Both the position numbers and the translations under genes were made by a program. From positions 1 through 18,625 of the forward strand of contig DASUTB010000033.1 of NCBI GenBank assembly GCA_036374835.1: DNA of 18,625 nucleotides, read 5' to 3'. The stretch is from DASUTB01 sp036374835. Lineage in GTDB: Bacteria; Actinomycetota; Actinomycetes; Jiangellales; Jiangellaceae. Under the pieces are notes generated by a model. It ran no database searches, was not told where the DNA came from, and saw only the letters and a program-made list of their open reading frames with translations. This document shows positions 5,620 to 13,349 of this stretch, piece after piece (positions within the stretch are counted from its first letter, which is position 1; each line of letters begins with the position of its first letter).

Positions 5620-7056
5620 CTAGTCGACATGGCCGACGGCCGGGTCGGTGTCGGTCGCCTGATGAGGTTGGCCGGGTTCGGGAGGGTACGGGAGCATCTC
5701 GGCTTCGAATCGTTCGGCCGCCGAGCGCAGCTCGTTCACCTGGTCAGGATGGTGCACCGCGATATCGGCCCGCTCGCGGCCGTCAACGGCTACGTCGTAG
5801 AGCAGGTGGTAGTCGCCGTCGACGAGCGGCCATTGGCCGAGTTTCTGCGGGCGGAGCCGGCGGTCGTGGAGGTACTTCATGCGGCCGCGGCGCACCGCCA
5901 GTTGGCTCCGCGTGCGCCAGTACAGGTCGTGGTTTGGGAACGGTGCGCCATCGACGAGGTACGGCAGGAGACTCACCCCGTCGAGCGGGTAGCCGGGATC
6001 ATGCTGCGCACCGGCGGCGTCGAGCATCGTCGCGGTCCAATCCATGGTGATGTTCGGCCGGTCGCACGCCTGGCCGCCGTCGATCGCCGAGGGCCACCGG
6101 ATCAGGCCCGGTACGCGGATGCCGCCTTCGGTGAGGTCGCCCTTCTCGCCCACGAAGGGCCACATATTGGCCCATCGTTCGCCGCCATTGTCGGAGCTGA
6201 ACACGATCAACGTGTCGTCGGGCCGGCCACGCGCGTCGACCGCGTCGATCACGTCGCCGATGCCGGCATCCATCGCCTCGACCATCTCGCCGTACTTGGC
6301 GAGCGATCCGCTGTGGAGGTCGAGCAGCGGGTAGGAGTCGGGCGACTCCTGCTGGGTGTATTCGTCGCGGATGCGGGCGCCGACGTGCGCGTCGCCGGGC
6401 CCTTCCCACGGCCAGTGTGGTGCGGTGTAGTTGAGCTGGAGGTAGAGCGGCTCGTCACCGGCGGCGGCAATGTGGGCACACGCCTCGCGCGTGATCATCT
6501 CGGTGAAATAGCCGGTGTCGTCGATCTCGGTCTCGCCCTCCCACAGATCTCGCTCACCGAGCGTGCCGATGTGCTCGAAGTAGTCGATCGCCCCGTCGAG
6601 ACACCCGTAGAAGCGCTCGAATCCGGCCCGGATCGGGCTGTACCAGGGCAGCCAGCCGCAATGCCACTTGCCGAACATCGCCGTCGAATAACCCGCATCG
6701 ACAAGGAGCTTGGGCAAGGTCGGGTGATCGTGCGGGATGCCGTTGAACTCGGCGCGGGTGCGCATCGGCTCCTCGAGGCCGGCGGCGAGCCGGCCGGGAT
6801 AGCGGCCGGTGTACAGCCCGATCCGGGTCGGGGAGCACGTGGGCGACGCGGAGTACGCGTGGGTGAAGCGGACCCCTTCGCCGGCCAGCCGGTCGAGGTT
6901 GGGCGTGTTGATCTCGTTCGATCCGAAACAGCCGAGATCGGCCCATCCGAGATCGTCGGCGAGGATGAAGATCAGGTCTGGCCGGATGGCCGGTCGGCCG
7001 GTCCCGCGGCTGGTGAACCATCGCTCATCGCCGAGCAGTCCGGTCGCAAGTGTCAT
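5620..7056 (-). CDS. Type I (formylglycine-dependent) sulfatase, cytoplasmic
   Basis: This 478-residue protein is of typical sulfatase length. It shows the alkaline-phosphatase-like metal site ILADDLGW (D34, D35), the sulfatase signature CSPTRIGLYTGRYPGR (C74-S-P-T-R78), GKWH (130-132), APHWP with H214, and SSDNGG with D289 and N290. C74 must be converted to formylglycine, so the cell needs a formylglycine-generating enzyme encoded elsewhere. It should hydrolyse a sulfate ester and release sulfate. The N-terminus is not hydrophobic and has no signal peptide, so it acts inside the cell. The ATG has GAGGAG 6 nt upstream and overlaps the stop of the upstream ATPase gene by 4 nt. It ends a five-gene importer operon, suggesting the imported molecule is its substrate. 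Confidence 0.95.
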   Translation of the reverse strand: MTLATGLLGDERWFTSRGTGRPAIRPDLIFILADDLGWADLGCFGSNEINTPNLDRLAGEGVRFTHAYSASPTCSPTRIGLYTGRYPGRLAAGLEEPMRTRAEFNGIPHDHPTLPKLLVDAGYSTAMFGKWHCGWLPWYSPIRAGFERFYGCLDGAIDYFEHIGTLGERDLWEGETEIDDTGYFTEMITREACAHIAAAGDEPLYLQLNYTAPHWPWEGPGDAHVGARIRDEYTQQESPDSYPLLDLHSGSLAKYGEMVEAMDAGIGDVIDAVDARGRPDDTLIVFSSDNGGERWANMWPFVGEKGDLTEGGIRVPGLIRWPSAIDGGQACDRPNITMDWTATMLDAAGAQHDPGYPLDGVSLLPYLVDGAPFPNHDLYWRTRSQLAVRRGRMKYLHDRRLRPQKLGQWPLVDGDYHLLYDVAVDGRERADIAVHHPDQVNELRSAAERFEAEMLPYPPEPGQPHQATDTDPAVGHVD

Positions 7057-8108
7057 GTGGTGCTCCTCGTCGAATGTGTCAGGTGGTCAGAGATATCGGC
7101 ACCGCCGAGCGCCGGACCGGTCGTGTGCGCGTGGCACCGCACGGTGCCCCCGTGCCACGCCCGCACCTCGGGCGGCGGCTCGGTCTGGCACACGTCCATC
7201 GCCAGCGGACAGCGATTCGCGAACGGGCAACCGGGTGGCAGGTCGGCCGGGCTCGGTGGTTCGGCGTCGATCGCCACCCGCCGCCGCGTCGCCCGCCGCT
7301 CGGCCTGCTCAGCCGGATCGGGCACCGGGATCGACGCGATCAACATCGCCGTGTACGGATGGGTCGGCGCCCGGTACACATCGTCGGTGCCACCCCGCTC
7401 GACGAGGCTGCCCAGGTACATCACACCGACCTCGTCGCTTATGTGCCGGACGACCTCGAGGTCGTGTGCGATGACGAGCAGTGCCACGTGTTGTTCGCGC
7501 TGCACCCGGCGGAGCAGGTTGATCACCTGGCTCTGGATCGACACGTCGAGCGCGCTCGTCGCCTCGTCGGCGATGATCAGATCGGGATGGACTGCGAGCG
7601 CACGGGCGAGCGACACCCGCTGGCGCTGACCACCCGACATCTGTGCCGGGTAGCGATGCAGGAAGTCGGCGGAGAGGCCGACCTGGGCAAGCAGTTCGAC
7701 AACCATCTCGTCGCGCTCGCGACCGCGCCGGATGTCACGGTGGACCGTGATCGGGTCGCCGACGATCACCGCGGTGTTGTGGGCCTGGTTGAGCGACGAA
7801 TACGGGTCCTGCAGCACCGCCTGCACCCGCCGCCGGTACTCGCGCAGCTCGCCCGCAGCAACCCGTGTCACGTCGGCGCCGTCGAGGCGGACGGTTCCGG
7901 CGGTGATCGGCGCGAGCTGGAGCAAGGCCCGGGCTAGCGTCGACTTGCCCGAACCCGATTCACCGACCAGGCCGAAGGTGCGCCGCCGGCCGACGCTCAG
8001 CGACACCCCGTTGACGGCGCGGATCGGCGGCGGCGCCGGGCGGAGGAAACGCTTGCGGCCGGGGTAGACCACCTGCAGGTCGTCGACCTCGAGAAGGGGA
8101 AGGCTCAC
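7053..8108 (-). CDS. Peptide/nickel-type ABC importer ATPase (DppF/OppF-like)
   Basis: This 351-residue ATPase has a Walker A motif GESGSGKST (49-57), ABC signature MSGGQRQR (157-164) and Walker B LIIADE (177-182) followed by ATSALD. The C-terminal extension contains CPFANRCPLAMDVC and a further Cys, the oligopeptide-transporter C-terminal region that in some homologues holds an iron-sulfur cluster. It would pair with the ATPase domain of the adjacent fused protein to power uptake through the two permease units. The GTG start overlaps the preceding stop by 4 nt (GTGA), with GAGGAG shortly upstream, and its stop overlaps the sulfatase start by 4 nt. The substrate is not determined by the sequence. 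Confidence 0.93.
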   Translation of the reverse strand: MSLPLLEVDDLQVVYPGRKRFLRPAPPPIRAVNGVSLSVGRRRTFGLVGESGSGKSTLARALLQLAPITAGTVRLDGADVTRVAAGELREYRRRVQAVLQDPYSSLNQAHNTAVIVGDPITVHRDIRRGRERDEMVVELLAQVGLSADFLHRYPAQMSGGQRQRVSLARALAVHPDLIIADEATSALDVSIQSQVINLLRRVQREQHVALLVIAHDLEVVRHISDEVGVMYLGSLVERGGTDDVYRAPTHPYTAMLIASIPVPDPAEQAERRATRRRVAIDAEPPSPADLPPGCPFANRCPLAMDVCQTEPPPEVRAWHGGTVRCHAHTTGPALGGADISDHLTHSTRSTT

Positions 8109-10024
8109 GACGGCTCCTCGACGACGTTTCGGTCGCTAGCGCCACGTTCAGCGCGAGGCTGGGGATCGATCTCGTGAACGCGCAGGCACCGCACCAGCCG
8201 TTCCGGATCGTCGCCGGTCGGCGGGTGCGTGTTCTGACATGCATCTATCGCCTCGGAGCACCGTGGGTGGAACCGGCACCCGGCCGGCCACGACGCCGGT
8301 GAGGGCACGACGCCCGGAATCACCGTCAGCTCGCCGTCGTGACCGTGGTGGTGCTGCGGCATGGTCGCGAGCAGCGCCTGCGTGTAGGGGTGTTGCGGCG
8401 CCCCGAACACCTCTGCCGCGGTACCGGTCTCGACCACCTGACCGGCGTACATCACCGCGACCCGGTCCGCGGCCTCGGCGACCACTCCGAGATCGTGGGT
8501 GATCAGGATCATCGCCATGCCGAGCTCCTGTTGGGTCTCCTCGAGTAGCTCGAGGATCTGCCCCTGCACGGTCACGTCGAGTGCGGTGGTCGGCTCGTCT
8601 GCGATCAGCAGCACCGGGTCGCAGGCAAGGGCCAACGCGATGCCGACCCGCTGCGCCATGCCGCCGGAGAACTGGTGGGGGTATTCGTGTACGCGGCGTT
8701 CCGGGTCGGGCACGCGCACCAGCTTGAGTAGCTCGATTGCCCGCTGCCGGGCCGCCTTCCGGTCGAGGTCGAGGTGGAAGCGCAGCGTCTCGACGAGGTG
8801 CGCGCCTACCGTCAATCCGGGGTTGAGCACGGCGACCGGTTCTTGGAAGATCATCCCGATCCGGCGACCCCGTATCGTCCGCCATTGGCGTTCGGACAAC
8901 GCGGTGAGGTCGCGGCCGTCGAACCGTATCTCGCCGGTCGTTCGACGACCCGGCTCGGGTGTGAGGCCGAGCGCGGTGAGCACCGTCATCGACTTTCCCG
9001 ACCCCGACTCCCCGACCACGCACACTGTCTCGCCACGTCCTACGGACATCGATACTCCGTCGAGCACGCACGAGACCTCGCCGTTGGCGCCGGGGAACTC
9101 CACACTCAGCCCGCTGATCGACAATAGGGCGTCATCGGGATGTTCGAACTGCTCGCGCGGCTCGCGAGCGTCGCGACGTGGCCGTCGTTTCGGAGGCGCC
9201 GACGACCGGCCGATCGCGTCGCGGATGCCGTCGCCGACGAGGTTGAACGCCAAGATGGTGATCACGATCGCAGCCGCGGACGGGACTACCTGGTACGGGA
9301 ACGCGAGGATCTGCTCGCGACCCTGGTTGAGCATGGCGCCCCAGTCGTAGCTGTCCGGCGGTGAGCCGACGCCGATGAAGCTGAGTACCGCACCAACCAG
9401 CAGAATGACCGCGGAGATGATCGCCACCTGCACGATCAGTACCGGCATCAGGTTCGGCAGGATGTAGCGAACGAGGATCGTCGGCGAGCCCAGCCCGCTG
9501 ATCTTGGCCGCATCGACGTACAGTTCCTCGCGCTCGGCGAGTGTCACGCCGCGGGTGAGGCGGGCGAATCGGGTCGAGAGCAGGACGCCGACGGCGATCA
9601 TCGCCGGTACCAATCCGGTGCCCAGGACGCCGACGATCGCGAGCGCGAGCAGGATCAGCGGCAACGCGAACAGCACGTCGACGACCCACATGATCGCTCG
9701 GTCGGTACGTCCACCGCGCCATCCCGAGAACAGGCCGACCGGGACGCCGATCGCAGTTGCGATCCCGAGTGCGATCACGATCGCCTGTACGGTGAGCCGG
9801 CCTCCCCAGACCACCCGCGAGTACAGGTCACGGCCGTACGCGTCAGTGCCGAGCCAGTACTCCGCGTTCGGCGTCTCCCGCAGATGGGTGAGGGTGACGT
9901 CCTGGCGCACCGGATCGTGGGTCGCGAGCAGTCCGGGCGCGAAAAAGCACACCAGCAGCAGCGCGATCCATACCAGCCCGAACACCGTCAGTGGGTTGCG
10001 CAGCAGCCGTCTCCATACCGTCAT
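8105..10024 (-). CDS. Fused ABC permease-ATPase (DppC-DppD-like)
   Basis: The protein (639 residues) joins two importer subunits. Residues 1-273 form a DppC-like permease: an N-terminal membrane helix (about 14-34), then the WLGTDAYGRDLYSRVVWGG segment, several more helices, and the EAA-type loop ELYVDAAKISGLGSP (167-181). A charged linker (274-298), rich in Arg and Pro, leads to a DppD-like ATPase with Walker A GESGSGKSM (338-346), signature FSGGM (452-456) and Walker B LLIADEPTTALD (472-483). Its C-terminus has the Cys-rich oligopeptide-transporter region (C583, C589, C596, C613). The start at 10024 overlaps the DppB-like stop by 4 nt (ATGA). The open frame continues 140 codons upstream, but that part is an alternative frame of the DppB-like gene. 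Such fusions are known in actinobacteria. Confidence 0.93.
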   Translation of the reverse strand: MTVWRRLLRNPLTVFGLVWIALLLVCFFAPGLLATHDPVRQDVTLTHLRETPNAEYWLGTDAYGRDLYSRVVWGGRLTVQAIVIALGIATAIGVPVGLFSGWRGGRTDRAIMWVVDVLFALPLILLALAIVGVLGTGLVPAMIAVGVLLSTRFARLTRGVTLAEREELYVDAAKISGLGSPTILVRYILPNLMPVLIVQVAIISAVILLVGAVLSFIGVGSPPDSYDWGAMLNQGREQILAFPYQVVPSAAAIVITILAFNLVGDGIRDAIGRSSAPPKRRPRRDAREPREQFEHPDDALLSISGLSVEFPGANGEVSCVLDGVSMSVGRGETVCVVGESGSGKSMTVLTALGLTPEPGRRTTGEIRFDGRDLTALSERQWRTIRGRRIGMIFQEPVAVLNPGLTVGAHLVETLRFHLDLDRKAARQRAIELLKLVRVPDPERRVHEYPHQFSGGMAQRVGIALALACDPVLLIADEPTTALDVTVQGQILELLEETQQELGMAMILITHDLGVVAEAADRVAVMYAGQVVETGTAAEVFGAPQHPYTQALLATMPQHHHGHDGELTVIPGVVPSPASWPAGCRFHPRCSEAIDACQNTHPPTGDDPERLVRCLRVHEIDPQPRAERGASDRNVVEEPS

Positions 10025-10977
10025 TCGAACCGGATCCTCGGGTTGAGCCAGCCGTAGGTCAGATCGACGAGCAGGTTGACGAACGCGACGAGCAAGGTTG
10101 CGACGATCAGGCTGCCCTGAATAACCGGGATGTCGCGCTGGGACACCGCCTGGACGAGCAGGGACCCGATCCCCGGTAGCGCGAATACCCGCTCGATGGC
10201 AACGGTGAGTCCGATCGCGCCTGCGGCCTGGAAGCCGATCACGGTGACGGTCGGGATCATCGCGTTGCGCATCGCGTGCCGCCCGACGACGTGGGTGCTC
10301 GGCAGGCCGCGAGCGCGCGCCGCCAGAACGTATCGCGATGCCAACGCGTTCGTCATCGAGGAGCGCAACTGGCGCGAGACGACGGCGACGATCGGAAGCG
10401 CCAACGCGAGGCCGGGCAACGTGATGCTCCTGAGCCACGCCCACCAGCCGTCTGTGCCCGGCCAGTTGTAGCCGGTGGGTTCGAACCAGCCGAGTTGCAC
10501 CGCGAACACGATCACGAGGAAGATCGCGAGGACGAACCCGGGCGTAGCGATCATGACCGCGGACGTGACCGAGAGCGACCGATCAACGCGTCCGCCCGGC
10601 CGCAGGCCAGAAGCGAGACCGAAGGCGATCCCGACGAGCGAACCGACGATCAGGCCGACGGCGACGATGGACAGGGTCGGCCAGATGCGCTCGCCGATCA
10701 GCGTGCCGACCGACGCATCGCTGAAGAGCAACGAGTTGCCGAAGTCACCGCGGACCGCGCCGCCGAGCCACGAGACGAACCGGATCGGCAACGGATCGTC
10801 GAGACCGAGCTGGGCTTCGAGCTTGGCCACCGCTTCGGGGGTGGCGCCTTCCTGGAGGATCTGCTCGGCTGCACTTCCGCGCAGTTCGAGCAGACCCACC
10901 AGCCCGAACGAAATGACCGCGACCGCAAGGAGGAGTGGAACGACCGCGAGCACCCGAACGGCAACGTATTTCGGCAT
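10021..10977 (-). CDS. Peptide/nickel-type ABC importer permease (DppB-like)
   Basis: The product is a 318-residue integral membrane protein. It has the N-terminal helix typical of DppB-like subunits (residues 5-30), the signature region GDFGNSLLFSDASV, and about five further helices. The cytoplasmic EAA-type loop is YVLAARARGLPSTHVVGRHAMRNA. The C-terminus LTYGWLNPRIRFE is a standard DppB ending. It forms one half of the channel with the permease domain of the downstream fused protein. It begins 8 nt after the binding-protein stop and its own stop overlaps the next start by 4 nt, so subunits are probably produced together. Its Shine-Dalgarno is weak, which fits translation coupled to the preceding gene. 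Confidence 0.95.
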   Translation of the reverse strand: MPKYVAVRVLAVVPLLLAVAVISFGLVGLLELRGSAAEQILQEGATPEAVAKLEAQLGLDDPLPIRFVSWLGGAVRGDFGNSLLFSDASVGTLIGERIWPTLSIVAVGLIVGSLVGIAFGLASGLRPGGRVDRSLSVTSAVMIATPGFVLAIFLVIVFAVQLGWFEPTGYNWPGTDGWWAWLRSITLPGLALALPIVAVVSRQLRSSMTNALASRYVLAARARGLPSTHVVGRHAMRNAMIPTVTVIGFQAAGAIGLTVAIERVFALPGIGSLLVQAVSQRDIPVIQGSLIVATLLVAFVNLLVDLTYGWLNPRIRFE

Positions 10978-10985
10978 CTACTTGC

Positions 10986-12611
10986 TCAGCCGTCCATGCG
11001 GACGCCCTGGGGCCAGTAGTGGAGTGGGATACCGGCGACCCGCTCGAGACCGGTGATACCGTCCTGCACCTCCCACCCGTCTTCGAGGACGAAGTAGGGA
11101 ATCCAGATGCACTCCTCGAGCATGATCTTCCAGGCCGCTGCGACGTCGTCCTCCGCGTCCTCCGGGCTCTTCGCCAGCGCGGACTCGACGAGTTCGGCCA
11201 CCCCGTCGGGCACCGCGCCGCTCGGATTGAGGGTGCCATCGGGCAGGCCACGTTGCGCGAGCGTGAGCAACGGGCTCGGCTCGTTGATCGGGATGGTCTG
11301 GATCGGATAACGGGCTTCGAGGAAGGCGCCGAACATCTCCCCACCCGTCGGCGGGTCGAACGGCTCGTTTTCCATCGTGATGCCGAGTTCGTTGAGTCCG
11401 CCTGCCCAAGCCTCGGAGGCATTCCCGAACTGCGTGTTTCCGAGGTAGCCGTTCCGGAAGGTGAACCCTTCGCCGCCGGCGGCCTCGTAGTTGGCCTTGG
11501 CGGATTCAATGTCGAACGGCGGGACATCGAGGTCGTCGATGTATGCGTACGCTTCGGGGTCGCCCTGGTACTGGTACCGGACCGACTCGGGGGATTGGCC
11601 GAGTTGGGCGACGAGGCCCTCGCGGTTCATCGCCTCAGCCATTGCACAACGGATGTCGCGATTCGCAAGCTCGGGGATCACCTCGCCCTGCCAGTCGATG
11701 ACGGTGAACGAAATGATCGTCGCCGGCCCGATGATCTGCCGGCCAACCGCTGGCGGGCCGAGCGCAAGGTTGTCGGTGACGATGTCGTACTGACCGGCCT
11801 CGAACGCCTGCCGGCGGGTCGGGTTGTCGTTGACGACGTCCATCTCGACCCGCTCGACGCCGACGTCGGCGGGCCGCCAGTAGTCGGGGTTGGCGTCGAA
11901 CACCAGGTGAGTGAGGTCTGCGCTCGAGTCGTCGGCGTTGTACACGTAGGGACCGGTCCCGATCGGTTCGGCCGCCGCGTTGCCGAGTGCGTTCGGGCTC
12001 ACCATGAAGCCCGAGTTGCGCGCCAACCAGGTGATGACCGGAGTCGGGCTCGGCGTCACGAGATGGAGGGCGACGGTCAGTTCGTCGATCACCTCGACCG
12101 ACTCGATGTTCGCGAGCTGGCCGGCGACCGGTGGGATGACCTGGTCGGCCGGGCCGGTCTTGACGAAGTCGATGTTGGCCGCGACGGCGTCGGCATTGAA
12201 GGGTTCGCCGTCATGGAAGGTGACGCCGTCGTGCAGCGTGAACGTGATCGTCATGCCGTCGTCGGACACCTCCCAGCCTTCGGCGAGCCATGGGGCGAAA
12301 CTGCCGTCAGGCTCCTGCCGGACCAGCCCTTCGTAGGTCCATGCGTAGAAGCTGAACGTCGCGGGTGTCTGGTCGTCGAACGGGTTCAGGGTGTTGACCG
12401 CGATCCGGTTGCCGATCCGCAACGTGCCGACCGGGTTGTACTCGCCTTCGGCCGTGTCATCCGGAGCGTCGTCGCCGGCATCGTCATCGTCGTCCGCGGC
12501 ACCGGCGGCACTCGCCGCGCCGTCGGCATCATCCTCATCGCCACCGCATCCGGCCGATACGAAGATCACCGCCGTGAGCAGTGCGATCGGTACTGTGTGT
12601 TGTCGTCGCAT
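10986..12611 (-). CDS. ABC solute-binding lipoprotein, family 5 (peptide/nickel type)
   Basis: This 541-residue protein begins with a lipoprotein signal: positive MRRQH, a hydrophobic core, and a lipobox ending SAGC with C22 as the lipidated residue. A strongly acidic, Ala/Asp-rich linker (about 24-57, including a run of five Asp) separates the anchor from the binding domain. That domain shows family-5 features such as VNTLNPFDD, ITFTLHDGVTFHDGEPFNADAV and DIRCAMAEAMNRE. Family 5 binds peptides, nickel complexes, opines and glycosides, so the name peptide transporter is only a default. The ATG at 12611 is preceded by a GGGG-rich Shine-Dalgarno; a longer frame to 12842 would run into the divergent regulator gene. 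It is the first gene of the importer-sulfatase operon. Confidence 0.93.
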   Translation of the reverse strand: MRRQHTVPIALLTAVIFVSAGCGGDEDDADGAASAAGAADDDDDAGDDAPDDTAEGEYNPVGTLRIGNRIAVNTLNPFDDQTPATFSFYAWTYEGLVRQEPDGSFAPWLAEGWEVSDDGMTITFTLHDGVTFHDGEPFNADAVAANIDFVKTGPADQVIPPVAGQLANIESVEVIDELTVALHLVTPSPTPVITWLARNSGFMVSPNALGNAAAEPIGTGPYVYNADDSSADLTHLVFDANPDYWRPADVGVERVEMDVVNDNPTRRQAFEAGQYDIVTDNLALGPPAVGRQIIGPATIISFTVIDWQGEVIPELANRDIRCAMAEAMNREGLVAQLGQSPESVRYQYQGDPEAYAYIDDLDVPPFDIESAKANYEAAGGEGFTFRNGYLGNTQFGNASEAWAGGLNELGITMENEPFDPPTGGEMFGAFLEARYPIQTIPINEPSPLLTLAQRGLPDGTLNPSGAVPDGVAELVESALAKSPEDAEDDVAAAWKIMLEECIWIPYFVLEDGWEVQDGITGLERVAGIPLHYWPQGVRMDG

Positions 12612-12643
12612 TCCGTAACCCCCAAAGGTTAGGGCGAGTTGGG

Positions 12644-12673
12644 TATACAGCAAATACTCACGATCGTTAGTAT
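12644..12673 (+). promoter_or_regulatory. Possible promoter of the MarR gene
   Basis: TATACA (12644-12649) and TAGTAT (12668-12673) are spaced by 18 nt and point toward the MarR gene. The predicted transcription start near 12680 leaves a leader of about 35 nt. The -35 element is only a partial match, so this is weaker than the opposing promoter. Its -10 element lies inside the inverted repeat at 12659-12677. Confidence 0.35.
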
Positions 12674-12677
12674 CGTG
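12659..12677. promoter_or_regulatory. Probable MarR operator (CACGAT-N7-ATCGTG)
   Basis: CACGAT (12659-12664) and ATCGTG (12672-12677) form a perfect 6-bp inverted repeat around 7 nt, a size range usual for MarR dimers. It covers the predicted transcription start of the importer operon and the -10 region of the MarR promoter. A second, overlapping imperfect palindrome, TAGTATCGTGCACAGTACGA (12668-12687), is centred on GTGCAC and covers the importer -10 element. Confidence 0.5.
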
Positions 12678-12678
12678 C

Positions 12679-12707
12679 ACAGTACGACACCACGCCAGAG
12701 GAGTCAA
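12679..12707 (-). promoter_or_regulatory. Promoter of the importer-sulfatase operon (TTGACT-N17-TACTGT)
   Basis: On the minus strand TTGACT (12707-12702) and TACTGT (12684-12679) are separated by exactly 17 nt. This is a good match to a sigma-70-type promoter, with a start of transcription near 12672 and a leader of about 60 nt before the binding-protein ATG. The -35 element touches the Shine-Dalgarno region of the divergent MarR gene, so the two transcripts are tightly interlocked. Confidence 0.55.
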
Positions 12708-12714
12708 CGATCCA

Positions 12715-13278
12715 GTGCCCGCAAGTGAACGAACGAACACAAAGCCCGACGCCACCGACGCGAATCGGGTCAATGATCTGACCGACGCCGAGTTGGCAGC
12801 GGTTCGCGTCACACGCACCCTGATAGTGCTCGCCAACCTCATCAGCGCGCCGTACTACGTCAACACGCAGGAGCCGTTCGGCATCACGCTCCCCGAGTGG
12901 CGGGCGCTGCGCGAGATCTGTGAACACCCGGGAATCACGCAGACCGAGATCGCGGAACAGACGGCTCAGCACATCATGACGCTTTCGCGTTCGGTGCGTC
13001 AGCTAACCAACAAAGGGCTGATCGATGGTCGGGTCGATCCGGACGACCGGCGACGGACCCATCTGCACCCCACCCCGCTGGCCGCCGAGATGGCCGCCGA
13101 GATGCGGCACCGCGAAGCGGTGCAGGTGCGTCACATAGTCGACGGCATCACCGACGACGAGGCCGATCAGCTCGTGCGGATAGTCGACAAGCTCATCGAC
13201 CACGTGCGAACGTCCGAACGCCCCGATGCCCCACCGGCGAGCCGCGATTGGCGAGCGATCATCGACGCCTCGTCCTGA
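12715..13278 (+). CDS. MarR-family transcriptional regulator
   Basis: This 187-residue protein carries a winged helix-turn-helix of MarR type at about residues 55-120. It contains LPEWRALREICEHPGITQTEIAEQT, the recognition stretch IMTLSRSVRQLTNKGLIDGRVDPDDRR, and flanking helices for dimerisation. DDRR in the wing is the family's DNA-contacting motif. The GTG start has AGAGGAG (12697-12703), 11 nt upstream, which is rather far. MarR proteins are often relieved by small aromatic or phenolic ligands, which would suit a sulfated aromatic inducer, but that is inference. The gene is divergent from the importer-sulfatase operon with a shared operator-like repeat, so repression of that operon is likely. 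Confidence 0.93.
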   Translation: MPASERTNTKPDATDANRVNDLTDAELAAVRVTRTLIVLANLISAPYYVNTQEPFGITLPEWRALREICEHPGITQTEIAEQTAQHIMTLSRSVRQLTNKGLIDGRVDPDDRRRTHLHPTPLAAEMAAEMRHREAVQVRHIVDGITDDEADQLVRIVDKLIDHVRTSERPDAPPASRDWRAIIDASS

Positions 13279-13285
13279 TACCCGT

Positions 13286-13304
13286 GGCCGTGGCGCCGCC
13301 GGCC
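13286..13304. terminator. Weak stem-loop between convergent genes
   Basis: GGCCG (13286-13290) and CGGCC (13300-13304) can pair around a 9-nt loop that itself contains GGCGCC. It lies just past the MarR stop, before the convergent sugar dehydrogenase gene ends at 13350. The stem is short and has no T-tract, so it is only a weak terminator candidate. Confidence 0.2.
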
Positions 13305-13349
13305 GATGTTCTTGGGGACGAACGTCTAGGTGCCGTCGGCTCCTTTCCC

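Noticed and set aside
5596..7629. A 677-codon open frame on the plus strand opposite the sulfatase and ATPase genes
   Set aside because: It is antisense to two well-conserved genes, has no recognisable domain, and is explained by high GC content leaving few stops in the opposite strand.
10025..10444. Upstream extension of the fused permease-ATPase frame by 140 codons
   Set aside because: This part is an alternative frame of the DppB-like permease; the ATG at 10024 in an ATGA overlap starts at the normal DppC N-terminus.
10935..12632. A 565-codon plus-strand open frame opposite the binding-protein gene
   Set aside because: The minus strand encodes a clear lipoprotein with a signal sequence and family-5 motifs; the plus-strand product shows no family features.
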